From the NCBI RefSeq assembly GCF_000243415.2, contig NZ_KI912270.1:3224001-3288000 (forward strand): a DNA stretch of 64,000 nucleotides, in the 5' to 3' direction. Shown piece by piece: positions 17,689-26,163 of this stretch. The stretch is from Mycolicibacterium tusciae JS617. Its GTDB lineage: Bacteria > Actinomycetota > Actinomycetes > Mycobacteriales > Mycobacteriaceae. Each line of letters opens with the position of its first letter. Within the stretch, counting starts at the first letter, position 1. The translations under genes and the position numbers were made by a program. The notes below the pieces were generated by a model. The model searched no databases, had not been told where the DNA came from, and saw nothing but the letters and a program-made list of their open reading frames with translations.

Positions 17689-19031
17689 CAACCCCCAAGA
17701 GCACGCCCGCAATACGCGACATCACCGTGATCCCGGTTGCCGGACGTGACAGCATGTTGCTGAACCTCAGCGGGGCGCACGGCCCGTTCTTCACCCGAAA
17801 CCTGCTGATCCTCACCGATTCCGACGGCAATACCGGCGTCGGCGAGGTTCCAGGGGGCGAGCCGATCCGCCGCACCCTCGAAGATGCCCGCACGATCATC
17901 ACCGGCCGCAGCATCGGCGACCACCACGCGATCCTCAACGATATGAGGCGGGCGTTCGCCGACCGCGACGCCGGTGGCCGCGGCACCCAGACGTTCGACC
18001 TGCGCATCGCCATCCACGACGTCACCGCCGTCGAGTCCGCACTTCTCGACCTGCTCGGCAAGCATCTCGAAGTCCCGGTCGCCGCGCTGCTGGGCAACGG
18101 CCAGCAGCGCGACCGCGTGCAGGCGCTGGGGTATCTGTTCTTCGTCGGTGACCGCACCAAGACCGACCTTGCATATCAGTCACCTGCCGACGAACCCGCA
18201 GGCGCCGATGACTGGCTGAAGGTTCGCCATGAGGAGGCGCTGACCCCCGACGCCGTCGTGCGCCTCGCCGAAGCGGCCGCCACCCGGTACGGCTTCCGCG
18301 ACTTCAAGCTCAAGGGCGGGGTGCTGCCCGCGCCCGACGAGGCCAAGGCCGTCATCGCCCTCAAGGACCGGTTCCCCGACGCACGAATCACCTTGGACCC
18401 CAACGGCGGATGGCTGCTCGCCGATGCGATCAAGACCTGCCGTGAGCTCACCGATGTGCTCGCCTACGCCGAGGACCCGGTCGGACCCGAGGGTGGATTC
18501 TCCGGCCGCGAGGTGATGGCCGAGTTCAAGCGTGCCACCGGCCTGCCCACCGCGACGAACATGATCGGCACCGACTGGCGCGAACTCGGCCATGCGATCC
18601 GCGCCAACGCCGTTGACATCCCCCTTGCCGACCCGCACTTCTGGACGATGGCGGGATCGGTGCGCGTCGCGCAGCTCTGCGACGCGTGGGGCCTGACGTG
18701 GGGTTCGCACTCCAACAATCACTTCGACGTTTCGCTGGCGATGTTCACCCACGTCGCCGCGGCCGCTCCCGGTGACATCACCGCCATCGACACCCACTGG
18801 ATCTGGCAGGACGGACAACGCATCACCAAGCAGCCTCATCAGATCGTCGACGGCTATCTGACGGTGCCCGAGAAGCCCGGTCTCGGTGTGGAACTCGACG
18901 ACGATGCGGTCGCCGCCGCACACGCGCTGTACCAACGTGAAGGACTCGGCAGCCGCGACGACGCGATCGCCATGCAGTACCTGATCCCGGGCTGGACGTT
19001 CGACAGCAAACGTCCGGCGCTGCAGCGATGA
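17685..19031 (+). CDS. gudD: Glucarate dehydratase (enolase superfamily)
   Basis: 448 residues, close to the 446 of Escherichia coli GudD. It removes water from D-glucarate (often also L-idarate) to give 5-keto-4-deoxyglucarate. Seen motifs: the KxK base in DFKLKGG, metal ligands Asp in TLDPNGG, Glu in [11 protein letters not shown] and Asn in [13 protein letters not shown], the catalytic His in [13 protein letters not shown], and Asp in [14 protein letters not shown] start overlapping the IclR stop, with AGGAG upstream. The rest of the classical pathway (ketodeoxyglucarate aldolase or dehydratase) is not in this operon. Confidence 0.93.
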   Translation: MTTPKSTPAIRDITVIPVAGRDSMLLNLSGAHGPFFTRNLLILTDSDGNTGVGEVPGGEPIRRTLEDARTIITGRSIGDHHAILNDMRRAFADRDAGGRGTQTFDLRIAIHDVTAVESALLDLLGKHLEVPVAALLGNGQQRDRVQALGYLFFVGDRTKTDLAYQSPADEPAGADDWLKVRHEEALTPDAVVRLAEAAATRYGFRDFKLKGGVLPAPDEAKAVIALKDRFPDARITLDPNGGWLLADAIKTCRELTDVLAYAEDPVGPEGGFSGREVMAEFKRATGLPTATNMIGTDWRELGHAIRANAVDIPLADPHFWTMAGSVRVAQLCDAWGLTWGSHSNNHFDVSLAMFTHVAAAAPGDITAIDTHWIWQDGQRITKQPHQIVDGYLTVPEKPGLGVELDDDAVAAAHALYQREGLGSRDDAIAMQYLIPGWTFDSKRPALQR

Positions 19032-19993
19032 AGATCGTGATTGCCGATATCAACCTGCTCCCGCATCGCGAGCGGTTCGAAGCCGCGATGCCCACAGGCG
19101 CGGTCGTTCAGTGGCACCCGGGCGGTGTGCCGCACGACGACTTGCGGGACGCCGACGTCCACATCGGCAGCCGGTTCACCGCGGAAATGGCGTCGGCGGC
19201 CGAAAAGCTTCGGCTGATCCACATCGCCGGCGCGGGCACCGACAAGGTCGACTTCGACGCATTGCCGCCTGACGTGCTGGTGGCCAACACCTTTCATCAC
19301 GAGCGATCGATCGCCGAATACATCGTCGCCGCCGCCGTCATGCTGCGCCGGGACTTCTTGGACCAGGACCGCAAGCTCCGCCGCAATACCTGGGCGACCT
19401 CCGTCTACAACCCCGCGATCCCGCAAGCGCCGACCCTTGGAGCCGCGCACATCGGATTCGTCGGATTCGGGCACATCGGGCAGCAGGCCTGGAAACTGTT
19501 CCGCGCCTTCGGATGTACCGCAGCGGCCGTGACGGGATCCGGTCGCATTCCCGACTGCGGGCTGTCCTGGGCTGGTGACACCTCGCATCTGAACCGGCTG
19601 ATGGATGATTGTGACGTAGCGGTGGTTTCGGCGCCGCTGAACGCACACTCGGTCGGAATGATCGGCGACGAACAGCTGAGGCTGCTCGGCGTGGACGGGG
19701 TGTTGATCAACGTCGGACGCGGCCCGTTGGCGCAGGAGCCGGCGTTGCACAATGCCCTGGCCGACAGGGTGATTCGGGCCGCCGCGATCGACGTCTGGTA
19801 CCGCTACCCGACCAACTGCACCCAGAGCGCACCGAGCAACCTACCGTTCGCCGATCTGCCGAACATACTGATGACGCCCCACTCGTCGGGGGTTACCAGG
19901 GATACGTTCGCAGGCCGCGCCGACGACATCGCCGCCAACATCGGACGGCTGGAACGGGGCGAGCCGCTGGAGAATGTCGTGGCGCCCAACTAG
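19028..19993 (+). CDS. D-2-hydroxyacid dehydrogenase ending the sugar-acid operon
   Basis: 321 residues, ATG overlapping the gudD stop (ATGA). The Rossmann motif is [14 protein letters not shown] near 140-153. Catalytic Arg is in NVGRGPLA and His in [11 protein letters not shown], but the usual catalytic Glu region reads [10 protein letters not shown], with Glu missing at that place, as in some phosphonate- or formate-dehydrogenase-like branches. It may reduce a keto-acid made from 5-keto-4-deoxyglucarate (inference). Its TAG stop shares the palindrome CTAG with the stop of the convergent gene. Confidence 0.85.
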   Translation: MKIVIADINLLPHRERFEAAMPTGAVVQWHPGGVPHDDLRDADVHIGSRFTAEMASAAEKLRLIHIAGAGTDKVDFDALPPDVLVANTFHHERSIAEYIVAAAVMLRRDFLDQDRKLRRNTWATSVYNPAIPQAPTLGAAHIGFVGFGHIGQQAWKLFRAFGCTAAAVTGSGRIPDCGLSWAGDTSHLNRLMDDCDVAVVSAPLNAHSVGMIGDEQLRLLGVDGVLINVGRGPLAQEPALHNALADRVIRAAAIDVWYRYPTNCTQSAPSNLPFADLPNILMTPHSSGVTRDTFAGRADDIAANIGRLERGEPLENVVAPN

Positions 19994-20673
19994 CTCTTGC
20001 CGTTGTTGTCGCGCGCCGCCTGCCGCTCCTCCTTCTCTGCCTCGGCCAGGTCGCCAACACGCTCGGCGTGCACGCGCTTGTCCACCGCCTCACTGCGCTT
20101 GTCGGCTGCATCATCCAACTCGGCCTTGGCGGCCGCGGTCGTCGCTTCCTCCGCCGCTGTGATCGTCTGCTGCTTGGCGCGTTTCGCCGTTTCAACGGTC
20201 TCTACCTTCTTGGCAGCACCCTCGTCGATGCGCTGCTTGGTTTCGGTCGTCCGCTTGGCCGCGCTCTGCACCGCCTGCCCCTTGCGCTTCTCGGCCGCCG
20301 ACCGCGTCTCTTGCACCTTGCGGTCCGCAGTCGCGCGGGCTTCGCTGGGCGCGGCCGCGACGTCATCCTGCTTGCGCCGCAGCTCGTCGTCGGCCTTCTC
20401 TCTCTTCTGGGCCGCCAGTTCGTCGAGCCGCGCGGCTTCGCCCAATGCCTCACTGCGCTCGATCAGATCGGTGCCGCGCTTTGCGACGTCGGTGTCGCGC
20501 AGCATATTTCCCACGGCTGAGTCGACCGTTCCGACCGAACGCTCATAGAGCAGTCGGGCAGGCGCTTCCGAATCGATGCGGGTGAGTACACCTTGTTCGA
20601 AAAGTCGCAATGGCGCCCGGGCAATCCGGTATTGCAGCCGCAATGCGGCGAACGGGATATCAGTGATCTTCAT
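19990..20673 (-). CDS. Ala/Lys-rich coiled-coil protein of unknown function
   Basis: 227 residues from the ATG at 20673, which has GGAG upstream. An N-terminal ~95-residue part looks folded (ITDIPFAALRLQYRIARAPLRLF), and the rest is a long, highly charged Ala/Lys/Glu coiled coil with no signal peptide or membrane helix. I do not know its function; similar mycobacterial proteins are often labelled IF2-like only because of composition. It begins 1 bp after the stop of the CsbD-like gene and shares a CTAG stop overlap with the convergent dehydrogenase. Confidence 0.75.
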   Translation of the reverse strand: MKITDIPFAALRLQYRIARAPLRLFEQGVLTRIDSEAPARLLYERSVGTVDSAVGNMLRDTDVAKRGTDLIERSEALGEAARLDELAAQKREKADDELRRKQDDVAAAPSEARATADRKVQETRSAAEKRKGQAVQSAAKRTTETKQRIDEGAAKKVETVETAKRAKQQTITAAEEATTAAAKAELDDAADKRSEAVDKRVHAERVGDLAEAEKEERQAARDNNGKS

Positions 20674-20674
20674 G

Positions 20675-21232
20675 TCAGCTCCTGTCATCCGCGTGTTCGA
20701 TGGTCTCCGCGCGCAGCCGCGCCTGATTTGCCTGTGCCTGTGTCCGGACGGCGTCGCTGACGGAGTGCCGATGCTCGTCGACCGCGTCGCTGTACTCCTG
20801 CGCAGCGGCTTCGACGTCGGCGCGCTCGTCGGCTTTCGCGCGCACGATGTCGCGTTGTGCGTCCATCTCCGCCTTCGCCTGCTCCTGGACCGCCTCCCGG
20901 TTCCCGGCCTCATCGGCCGCGGATTTCGCGACGGCCTCCTCACCACGCACCCGCTGGACGGCCGCCGCCGCCTCCGCACCCGCCTCCAGGCGTCCTTGCG
21001 AGCCTTCGCGCTTCGCGTCATCGGCCAGAGACATCGCCTGTGCGGCCTCGGCGTCGGCCTGGGCTTCGGCCTTGGCGGCGTCTTTTCGTTCCTTCGCCTC
21101 GGTCTGCTGGAGCTGTCCCTCAGCGGTCAACGAGTCGTTACCCGTCACCGCGCCGGCGATTTCCTTCGCCTTGCCCTTCACCGAATCGACCATGGTTTTG
21201 CGGGCCTCGCCCGCCTTTTCGCCGTCAGTCAT
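20675..21232 (-). CDS. CsbD-like N-terminus plus charged coiled coil
   Basis: 185 residues. The first ~50 (VDSVKGKAKEIAGAVTGNDSLTAEGQLQQ) match the CsbD stress-protein pattern; the remainder is an Ala/Glu/Arg coiled coil. CsbD proteins are SigB-dependent general stress proteins in Bacillus. The fusion to a coiled coil, with a second coiled-coil gene 1 bp downstream, suggests the two products interact. The AGGAGATG context at the start is good. Confidence 0.78.
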   Translation of the reverse strand: MTDGEKAGEARKTMVDSVKGKAKEIAGAVTGNDSLTAEGQLQQTEAKERKDAAKAEAQADAEAAQAMSLADDAKREGSQGRLEAGAEAAAAVQRVRGEEAVAKSAADEAGNREAVQEQAKAEMDAQRDIVRAKADERADVEAAAQEYSDAVDEHRHSVSDAVRTQAQANQARLRAETIEHADDRS

Positions 21233-21314
21233 TGCATCTCCTCTCCACTGAGAGGTTCCACATAACCGTCGATCGAAAACCTGCCGCAGCTACGCCGGCA
21301 ATCCGACGGGCTCG

Positions 21315-21779
21315 TCAGCTCGGATCGGTGGCCGCTTCCGGGACGTGCCTGGCCACGGTCTCGTCCAAGGTCTCACGCAGAGCACGTACTTCGGTGAGCA
21401 AGCGTTCGAGGTCGTCGCGCTCGATGTGCAACACCTCGGCCCTACCCGTGGTCGTCACGGTGGCATTGCGCAGTTTGCCGCGGCGAAGCGCGGATTCACC
21501 GATGATCTCGCCCGGCCCCACGAGGGCGATGCGGTCATGACCGACGTACACCCCTGCCTCCCCGCTGAGCAGGATGTAGCAGGCGTCTGAGGGTGTTTGT
21601 TCGCGGATCAGCGGCCAGGGCCCCGAGGTCGAGGTGCGGTGCGCAGCTTCGACGAGACGCTTCAGGTCATCGTCGGAGAACTTCTCGAAGGTCGGAAATT
21701 CGCGTAGCCGGCGGACGCTTTCCTGCCGTTCCTGCATGAGGGCCTCTGCGCTGGCGCGTTCGTACTTGCGATTGTCCAT
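21315..21779 (-). CDS. Stand-alone cyclic-nucleotide-binding domain protein
   Basis: 154 residues. One cNMP-binding (CAP_ED) domain spans about 25-145: LIREQTPSDACYILLSGEAGVYV, then the phosphate-binding cassette PGEIIGESALRRGKLRNATV with the Glu and Arg expected for nucleotide binding. No DNA-binding domain follows, unlike Crp. It lies 82 bp upstream of the CsbD-like gene on the same strand and may be a sensor for that group (inference). Confidence 0.85.
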   Translation of the reverse strand: MDNRKYERASAEALMQERQESVRRLREFPTFEKFSDDDLKRLVEAAHRTSTSGPWPLIREQTPSDACYILLSGEAGVYVGHDRIALVGPGEIIGESALRRGKLRNATVTTTGRAEVLHIERDDLERLLTEVRALRETLDETVARHVPEAATDPS

Positions 21780-21857
21780 TGTGGGTCCCCGATCCGCGAT
21801 GTGGCCCTGACGTCGAGGAGCCTATCCACAGCGGGGCCCCTACAAGATCAAAACCCT

Positions 21858-21891
21858 GCGATTTCGGTGCGCATACGTTCGATGAGCGACC
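21858..21891. repeat. Palindromic intergenic repeat, copy A, left half (split by IS481 element)
   Basis: GCGATTTCGGTGCGC (21858-21872) is the left arm of a ~53-bp palindrome seen at two other places. The loop bases GTTCGATGAGCGACC (21877-21891) are repeated exactly at 23223-23237 on the far side of the element, forming a 15-bp duplication. The right arm resumes at 23238. Confidence 0.8.
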
Positions 21892-23222
21892 TGTCCTGTT
21901 CGGGGACATCGCTGACACCGGTATGTCTTGAGACATCGCTGACACCTGAGTAGGGCCTCGACCACGATGGTTCATGGCCCAGAAGGTGACGGCAATGGAC
22001 ATTCGGATGGCTGCGGCGTTGGCCGGGCAAGTGGACAACGTGGCGGAGTTCTGTCGCCGCGAGCACATCAGTCGGCAGACGTTCTACAAGTTTCGTGGGC
22101 GCTTCCGTGACGGTGGGATCGACGGGCTGCAGGATCGGTCCCGACGGCCATTGACCTCGCCGGGTCAGACCTGCCCCGAGGTCGAGGACCTGGTGGTGCG
22201 CCGCCGCAAACAGTTGATCGAGCAGGGGCGAGATCACGGCGCCCAATCGATCGTGTGGTCATTGCAACGCGACGGTGTGCAGGCAGTGCCGTCGCCGTCG
22301 ACGGTGTGGCAGATCCTGACCCGCCGCGGGCTGATCACCCCGCAGCCGCAGAAACGTCCGAAGTCGGCGACGAAGCGGTTCGTGTTCGCGCGGCCCAATG
22401 AATGCTGGCAGTCAGATTGGACCGGATGGTGGCTTGCCGGTGGCAGTGCGGTGGCCATCGCGGGCAGCCTCGATGACCACTCCCGCTATGCCGTGGGGTT
22501 GCGCGCCGATGCCGGCGACGCCGACGGTGACCTCGTCTGGTCGGTCATCATGGCTGGTATCGACGAGTGTGGGATACCGTCGATGTCGTTGTCGGACAAC
22601 GGAATCGTCTACACCGGTAGATTCCATGCGCATGAATCGGCGTTCGAGATCAACCTGCGCGCCCTTGGTGTGCGCACGATCAACTCGGCACCGTTTCATC
22701 CGCAGACCTGCGGCAAGATCGAGCGGTTCTGGCAGACACTGAAGAAGTGGCTGTCCGCGCGGGACCCGGCGGCCACCGTCGCCGAACTCAACGACCTGCT
22801 CGAGGAGTTCCGCAGCTTCTACAACCACCAACGGCCCCACCGTGCGCTGCGTGGAGCCACCCCGGCCGAGGCGTTTCACGCCACCGCCAAGGCCCGCCCA
22901 GCCGACCGCCCACTTCCCGCACCCGTGTTCGTCAGCCACCACACCGTCGGCGAGCAGTCGGGCTACGTGTGCGCTGCGCCCTACAGGATCAACGTCGGCC
23001 TGCGCTGGGCCGGCCACGAATGCGACGTCATCCGCGACGGTGACCACATCGCGATCTTCAGCGGCAACCGACTCGTCCGCGCATTCACCGCCGACCCCGC
23101 CCGCTACCACCAACCCGCCGAACCAAACACCCGTACCTATCGCACTCGCGAGCCCAAACCGGCACCATGAGTGTCAGCGATGTCCCAAGACAAAAGTGTC
23201 AGCGATGTCCCGAGACACCACA
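21892..23222. mobile_element. IS481-family insertion sequence
   Basis: A 1331-bp element flanked by the 15-bp direct repeat GTTCGATGAGCGACC. Its outer ends (21892-21918 and 23196-23222) are imperfect 27-bp inverted repeats matching at 22 positions, starting TGT and ending ACA. Each end also carries a second inner copy of the same motif (21924-21945 and 23171-23192), sharing GACATCGCTGACAC or its complement. These doubled ends probably provide two transposase-binding sites per end. Confidence 0.88.
21974..23170 (+). CDS. IS481-family transposase
   Basis: 398 residues. An N-terminal helix-turn-helix (VAEFCRREHISRQTFYKFRGRF near 25-46) is followed by an integrase-like DDE core: first Asp in WQSDWTG, second in SLSDNGIVY, Glu in CGKIERFWQTLKKWL. 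The domain ends with NHQRPHRALRGATPAEAF, characteristic of this family. The frame is intact, so the element may still be mobile. Confidence 0.94.
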   Translation: MAQKVTAMDIRMAAALAGQVDNVAEFCRREHISRQTFYKFRGRFRDGGIDGLQDRSRRPLTSPGQTCPEVEDLVVRRRKQLIEQGRDHGAQSIVWSLQRDGVQAVPSPSTVWQILTRRGLITPQPQKRPKSATKRFVFARPNECWQSDWTGWWLAGGSAVAIAGSLDDHSRYAVGLRADAGDADGDLVWSVIMAGIDECGIPSMSLSDNGIVYTGRFHAHESAFEINLRALGVRTINSAPFHPQTCGKIERFWQTLKKWLSARDPAATVAELNDLLEEFRSFYNHQRPHRALRGATPAEAFHATAKARPADRPLPAPVFVSHHTVGEQSGYVCAAPYRINVGLRWAGHECDVIRDGDHIAIFSGNRLVRAFTADPARYHQPAEPNTRTYRTREPKPAP

Positions 23223-23252
23223 GTTCGATGAGCGACCGTACGCGCACCGAAA
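23223..23252. repeat. Palindromic intergenic repeat, copy A, right half
   Basis: Continues from the second copy of the loop (23223-23237) into GTACGCGCACCGAAA, the right arm, which then diverges from the consensus end ATCGC. It lies just beyond the end of the kinase gene at 23261. Confidence 0.75.
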
Positions 23253-23260
23253 CCACAGAG

Positions 23261-24817
23261 TCAGCGCCGATCCGTGCCGTACTCCAGAGCCGGCTCGGCG
23301 GAGTCGACGCCGCTCCTGCTGAGGATGGTCAGCATGTCGGGCTGCACCTCGTAGCGCGCGCCGTCGGCGGGGTTGGTCGCGGTGAATCCGCTGCCGGACG
23401 GGGTGGCATCGGACAGCTGGAGATTGGCACCGTCGCGCAGACGTTCTCCGCGGTAGTAGTACGTGCCCGGGCCCGACTCGCACACGACCGCAATGGATTT
23501 CGCGGTTCTGATCGCAGCCGCGGGCGAGCTCCCCGCGTCACATCGCGCCGTGCGGCCGACGAACCCCTGCGCGTCTGTTCCCGACACTCCCGAGATGGGT
23601 TCGGAACTGGCCGACGGCGACGTCGTCGTGGTGCTGGTCGTCGTGGTGCCGGTCGACGGCGACTCCTCCGACGGCGTGGTCGTGACCGTCGTCGTCTCCG
23701 GCGGTGGCGCGGCGAGCCTGGTCTGCGGCGCCGAGGCGCCGCCGCGGTCGCCGAAGACCAGCACCGAGGCGAGCACCACGGCCGCGGTGAACATCACGAT
23801 CGTCGCGGCCACCAGCGCCACCTGCGTAGTTCCGAACCGCGACCTCTTGCGCGGCGGAGCAGGCGGCGGAATCGGGGCGTGCGGCTGCTGGTAGCTCGTC
23901 CGCGCCGGATTCGGGTCGACGGCGGAGAACTGCCTGGTATTGGTCGGCGCCGGCGGCATCGGCACGGGAGCCGGCGTCGAATCCGAGATCGCCGACGCGG
24001 CGGCCTTGGCCAGTTCGCCAGCCGTCGGATAGCGGTCGGTGGGCTGCTTGGCCATGCCCTTGGCGATCACGTCGTCGAAGGCGCGGTTGATTCCCCGACG
24101 CATGATGCTGGGCCGTGGCGGCGGCGAGAACATGTGCGCGCCCATCATCTGCCGCACATCGCCCGCCTCGAACGGGGCACGGCCAGTGAGGCACTCATAG
24201 AGCAGGCAGGTCAGGGAGTACACGTCCGCGGCCGGACCACCTCGCCCGCCGCTGAACCGTTCGGCGGCCATGTAGGCACATGAGCCGATGACCAGTCCGG
24301 TGCTCGTCACATTCGCCTCGCCGCCGCCGTGCGCGATACCGAAGTCGACCAGGTAGGCGAAGTCGTCGGGCGTCAGCAGTACGTTCTCCGGCTTGATATC
24401 GCGGTGCACAAGGCCATTTCCATGTGCCGCGTCCAGCGCGGCGGCCACCTGACTGACGATCGACACCGCACGCCCGGGCGGAAGCGGGCCCTTGGCCAGC
24501 AGTTCGTCTTTCAGGCTGGCCCCCTCGACCAGGCGCATGTCGATATAGAGGACGCCGTCGATGTCGCCGAAGTCATGCACCGGGATGACGTGCGGTTCCT
24601 GAAGACGCGCGGCGACGCGGGATTCGCGCCGGAATCGTTGCTGAAAGCTCTGGTCCGCCGCCACCTCGGGGCGAAGCAGCTTGATCGCCACCAGACGCTC
24701 TCTGACGGTGTCATAGGCGCGGTATACCTCGCCCATTCCGCCTTCGCCGATCAGAGACTGAAGCTCATACGGTCCGAATTGCGTACCCACGCGAGTGCCG
24801 CCGTTCGGGGAACCCAT
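23261..24817 (-). CDS. Transmembrane Ser/Thr protein kinase
   Basis: 518 residues. Kinase domain about 16-275: loop IGEGGMGEVY, Lys46 in VAIKLL, HRDIKPEN, VDFGIA, and MAAERF instead of the usual APE. One membrane helix lies near 330-352 (VALVAATIVMFTAAVVLASVLVFG). A Thr/Ser-rich linker then leads to a ~110-residue extracellular domain with two cysteines. All residues for catalysis are present. The external part probably senses a cell-wall signal, as in related mycobacterial kinases. The IS481 element lies 38 bp beyond its 3' end. Confidence 0.9.
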   Translation of the reverse strand: MGSPNGGTRVGTQFGPYELQSLIGEGGMGEVYRAYDTVRERLVAIKLLRPEVAADQSFQQRFRRESRVAARLQEPHVIPVHDFGDIDGVLYIDMRLVEGASLKDELLAKGPLPPGRAVSIVSQVAAALDAAHGNGLVHRDIKPENVLLTPDDFAYLVDFGIAHGGGEANVTSTGLVIGSCAYMAAERFSGGRGGPAADVYSLTCLLYECLTGRAPFEAGDVRQMMGAHMFSPPPRPSIMRRGINRAFDDVIAKGMAKQPTDRYPTAGELAKAAASAISDSTPAPVPMPPAPTNTRQFSAVDPNPARTSYQQPHAPIPPPAPPRKRSRFGTTQVALVAATIVMFTAAVVLASVLVFGDRGGASAPQTRLAAPPPETTTVTTTPSEESPSTGTTTTSTTTTSPSASSEPISGVSGTDAQGFVGRTARCDAGSSPAAAIRTAKSIAVVCESGPGTYYYRGERLRDGANLQLSDATPSGSGFTATNPADGARYEVQPDMLTILSRSGVDSAEPALEYGTDRR

Positions 24818-25191
24818 ATGAATCCTTCCATCCTTTCGAAAGTGTGTGTGCAGGTCGATCCGCTGCGCTCATCCGAGTTCCCGCAACGCGATCTTCCTTA
24901 ACCCGCTCCCCGCAGCAGGTAGCTTGTGGCACCATCATTTGGGCCTTTGAAAAGGCCAGTGAAAGGGCCTTTGAAAGCAAAGCAGCACAAGCGATTTGCT
25001 TCAGTAGCCGAGTCTACAAAGGGTCGCGGAGCATTGCGAACTGATGACCGTCGACCTGCGCTGACGCCACCTGGGTGGTTCACCCTGAGTAGTTCGTCAC
25101 AAATTCACAGGCATAACGTTGGCAGCGAAGGGGAACCCCCATCTGTCGACGACAAGTCGGAACCCGTAAAAGATTTGCGACAGGAGCCGCA
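24818..25191. promoter_or_regulatory. Divergent intergenic region with a 16-bp palindrome
   Basis: A 374-bp gap between the kinase and the mycolate methyltransferase, which are divergent. GGCCTTT-GA-AAAGGCC (24942-24957) is a perfect dyad apart from its 2-bp centre. GGGCCTTTGAAA occurs twice (24941-24952 and 24965-24976). The region must carry both promoters. CAGGAG at 25181-25186 is the ribosome binding site for 25192. No convincing gene is seen. Confidence 0.5.
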
Positions 25192-26139
25192 GTGGCTAGT
25201 TCAAGTGAAAAATCCCAGGTGAGTGCCCCCACTGCGCAGTCCAAGTGGCTTTCCGACTCAGCGGCCCAGACCCGTGGCTCTGACAAGGACGAAGTCCAGT
25301 TCCACTACGACATCTCCAATGAGTTCTTCAAGCTGTGGCAGGACCCGACCCAGACCTACAGCTGCGCGTACTTCGAGCGTGACGACATGTCCCTCGAGGA
25401 AGCGCAGATGGCCAAGGTCGATCTCTCGCTCGGCAAGCTCGGCCTTCAACCGGGGATGACGCTGCTCGACATCGGCTGTGGCTGGGGTTCGACGATCATG
25501 CGCGCCGTGGACAAGTACGACGTCAACGTCATCGGGCTGACGCTCTCGGAGAACCAGAAGCAGCACATCGAGGACCACTGGTTCGCCAACTCCACGAGCA
25601 ATCGGTACATGGAAGTCCGGCTGCAACCGTGGGAGGACTTCGACGAGCCCGTCGACCGCGTCGTATCCATCGGCGCGTTCGAGCACTTCGGGTTCAACAA
25701 GTACGACGACTACTTCAAGAAGACGTTCAGCCTGATGCCCGACGACGGGGTGATGTTGCTACACACGATCATCATTCCGGAAGACGAGGAGATCAAAGCC
25801 AAGAAATTGCCGCTGACCATGTCGCGCGTGCGGTTCATCAAATTCATCATGGACGAGATCTACCCCGGCGGCCGGTTGCCCTTGGCGTCGATGGTCACGC
25901 AGCACGCGGTGAAGGCAGGCTTCGACGTCACCCTCGAGCAGCATCTGCAGCCTCACTACACCCGCACTCTGGATACCTGGGCGGCCAATCTGGAATCCAA
26001 CAAGGACGCCGCCATCGCCGTCACGTCCGAACAGATCTACGAGCGATTTCTGAAGTATCTGACGGGATGCGCCGACCTGTTCCGCGCGGGCTACACCGAT
26101 GTGTGTCAGTTCACGTGTGAGAAGAAGCAAGACACTTAG
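25192..26139 (+). CDS. Mycolic acid methyltransferase (CmaA/MmaA/PcaA family)
   Basis: 315 residues, GTG start with CAGGAG upstream. An S-adenosylmethionine enzyme that modifies double bonds of meromycolic chains (cyclopropanation or methyl branching). Motifs: [15 protein letters not shown] loop [18 protein letters not shown], the active-site Glu-His in GAFEHFG, His in MLLHT, Tyr in [10 protein letters not shown] and the tail [20 protein letters not shown]. All expected bicarbonate-site residues appear present, so it looks active. The ~35-residue N-terminal extension recalls CmaA2. The exact product (cis or trans cyclopropane) cannot be told. A second family member follows 24 bp downstream. 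Confidence 0.92.
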   Translation: MASSSEKSQVSAPTAQSKWLSDSAAQTRGSDKDEVQFHYDISNEFFKLWQDPTQTYSCAYFERDDMSLEEAQMAKVDLSLGKLGLQPGMTLLDIGCGWGSTIMRAVDKYDVNVIGLTLSENQKQHIEDHWFANSTSNRYMEVRLQPWEDFDEPVDRVVSIGAFEHFGFNKYDDYFKKTFSLMPDDGVMLLHTIIIPEDEEIKAKKLPLTMSRVRFIKFIMDEIYPGGRLPLASMVTQHAVKAGFDVTLEQHLQPHYTRTLDTWAANLESNKDAAIAVTSEQIYERFLKYLTGCADLFRAGYTDVCQFTCEKKQDT

Positions 26140-26163
26140 ATTAGTTTAGTAGGGTCGTCGACA

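Noticed and set aside
24926..25222. A 98-codon frame in the gap before the mycolate methyltransferase
   Set aside because: It overlaps the start of the methyltransferase, lacks a ribosome binding site and has composition set by the local repeats.
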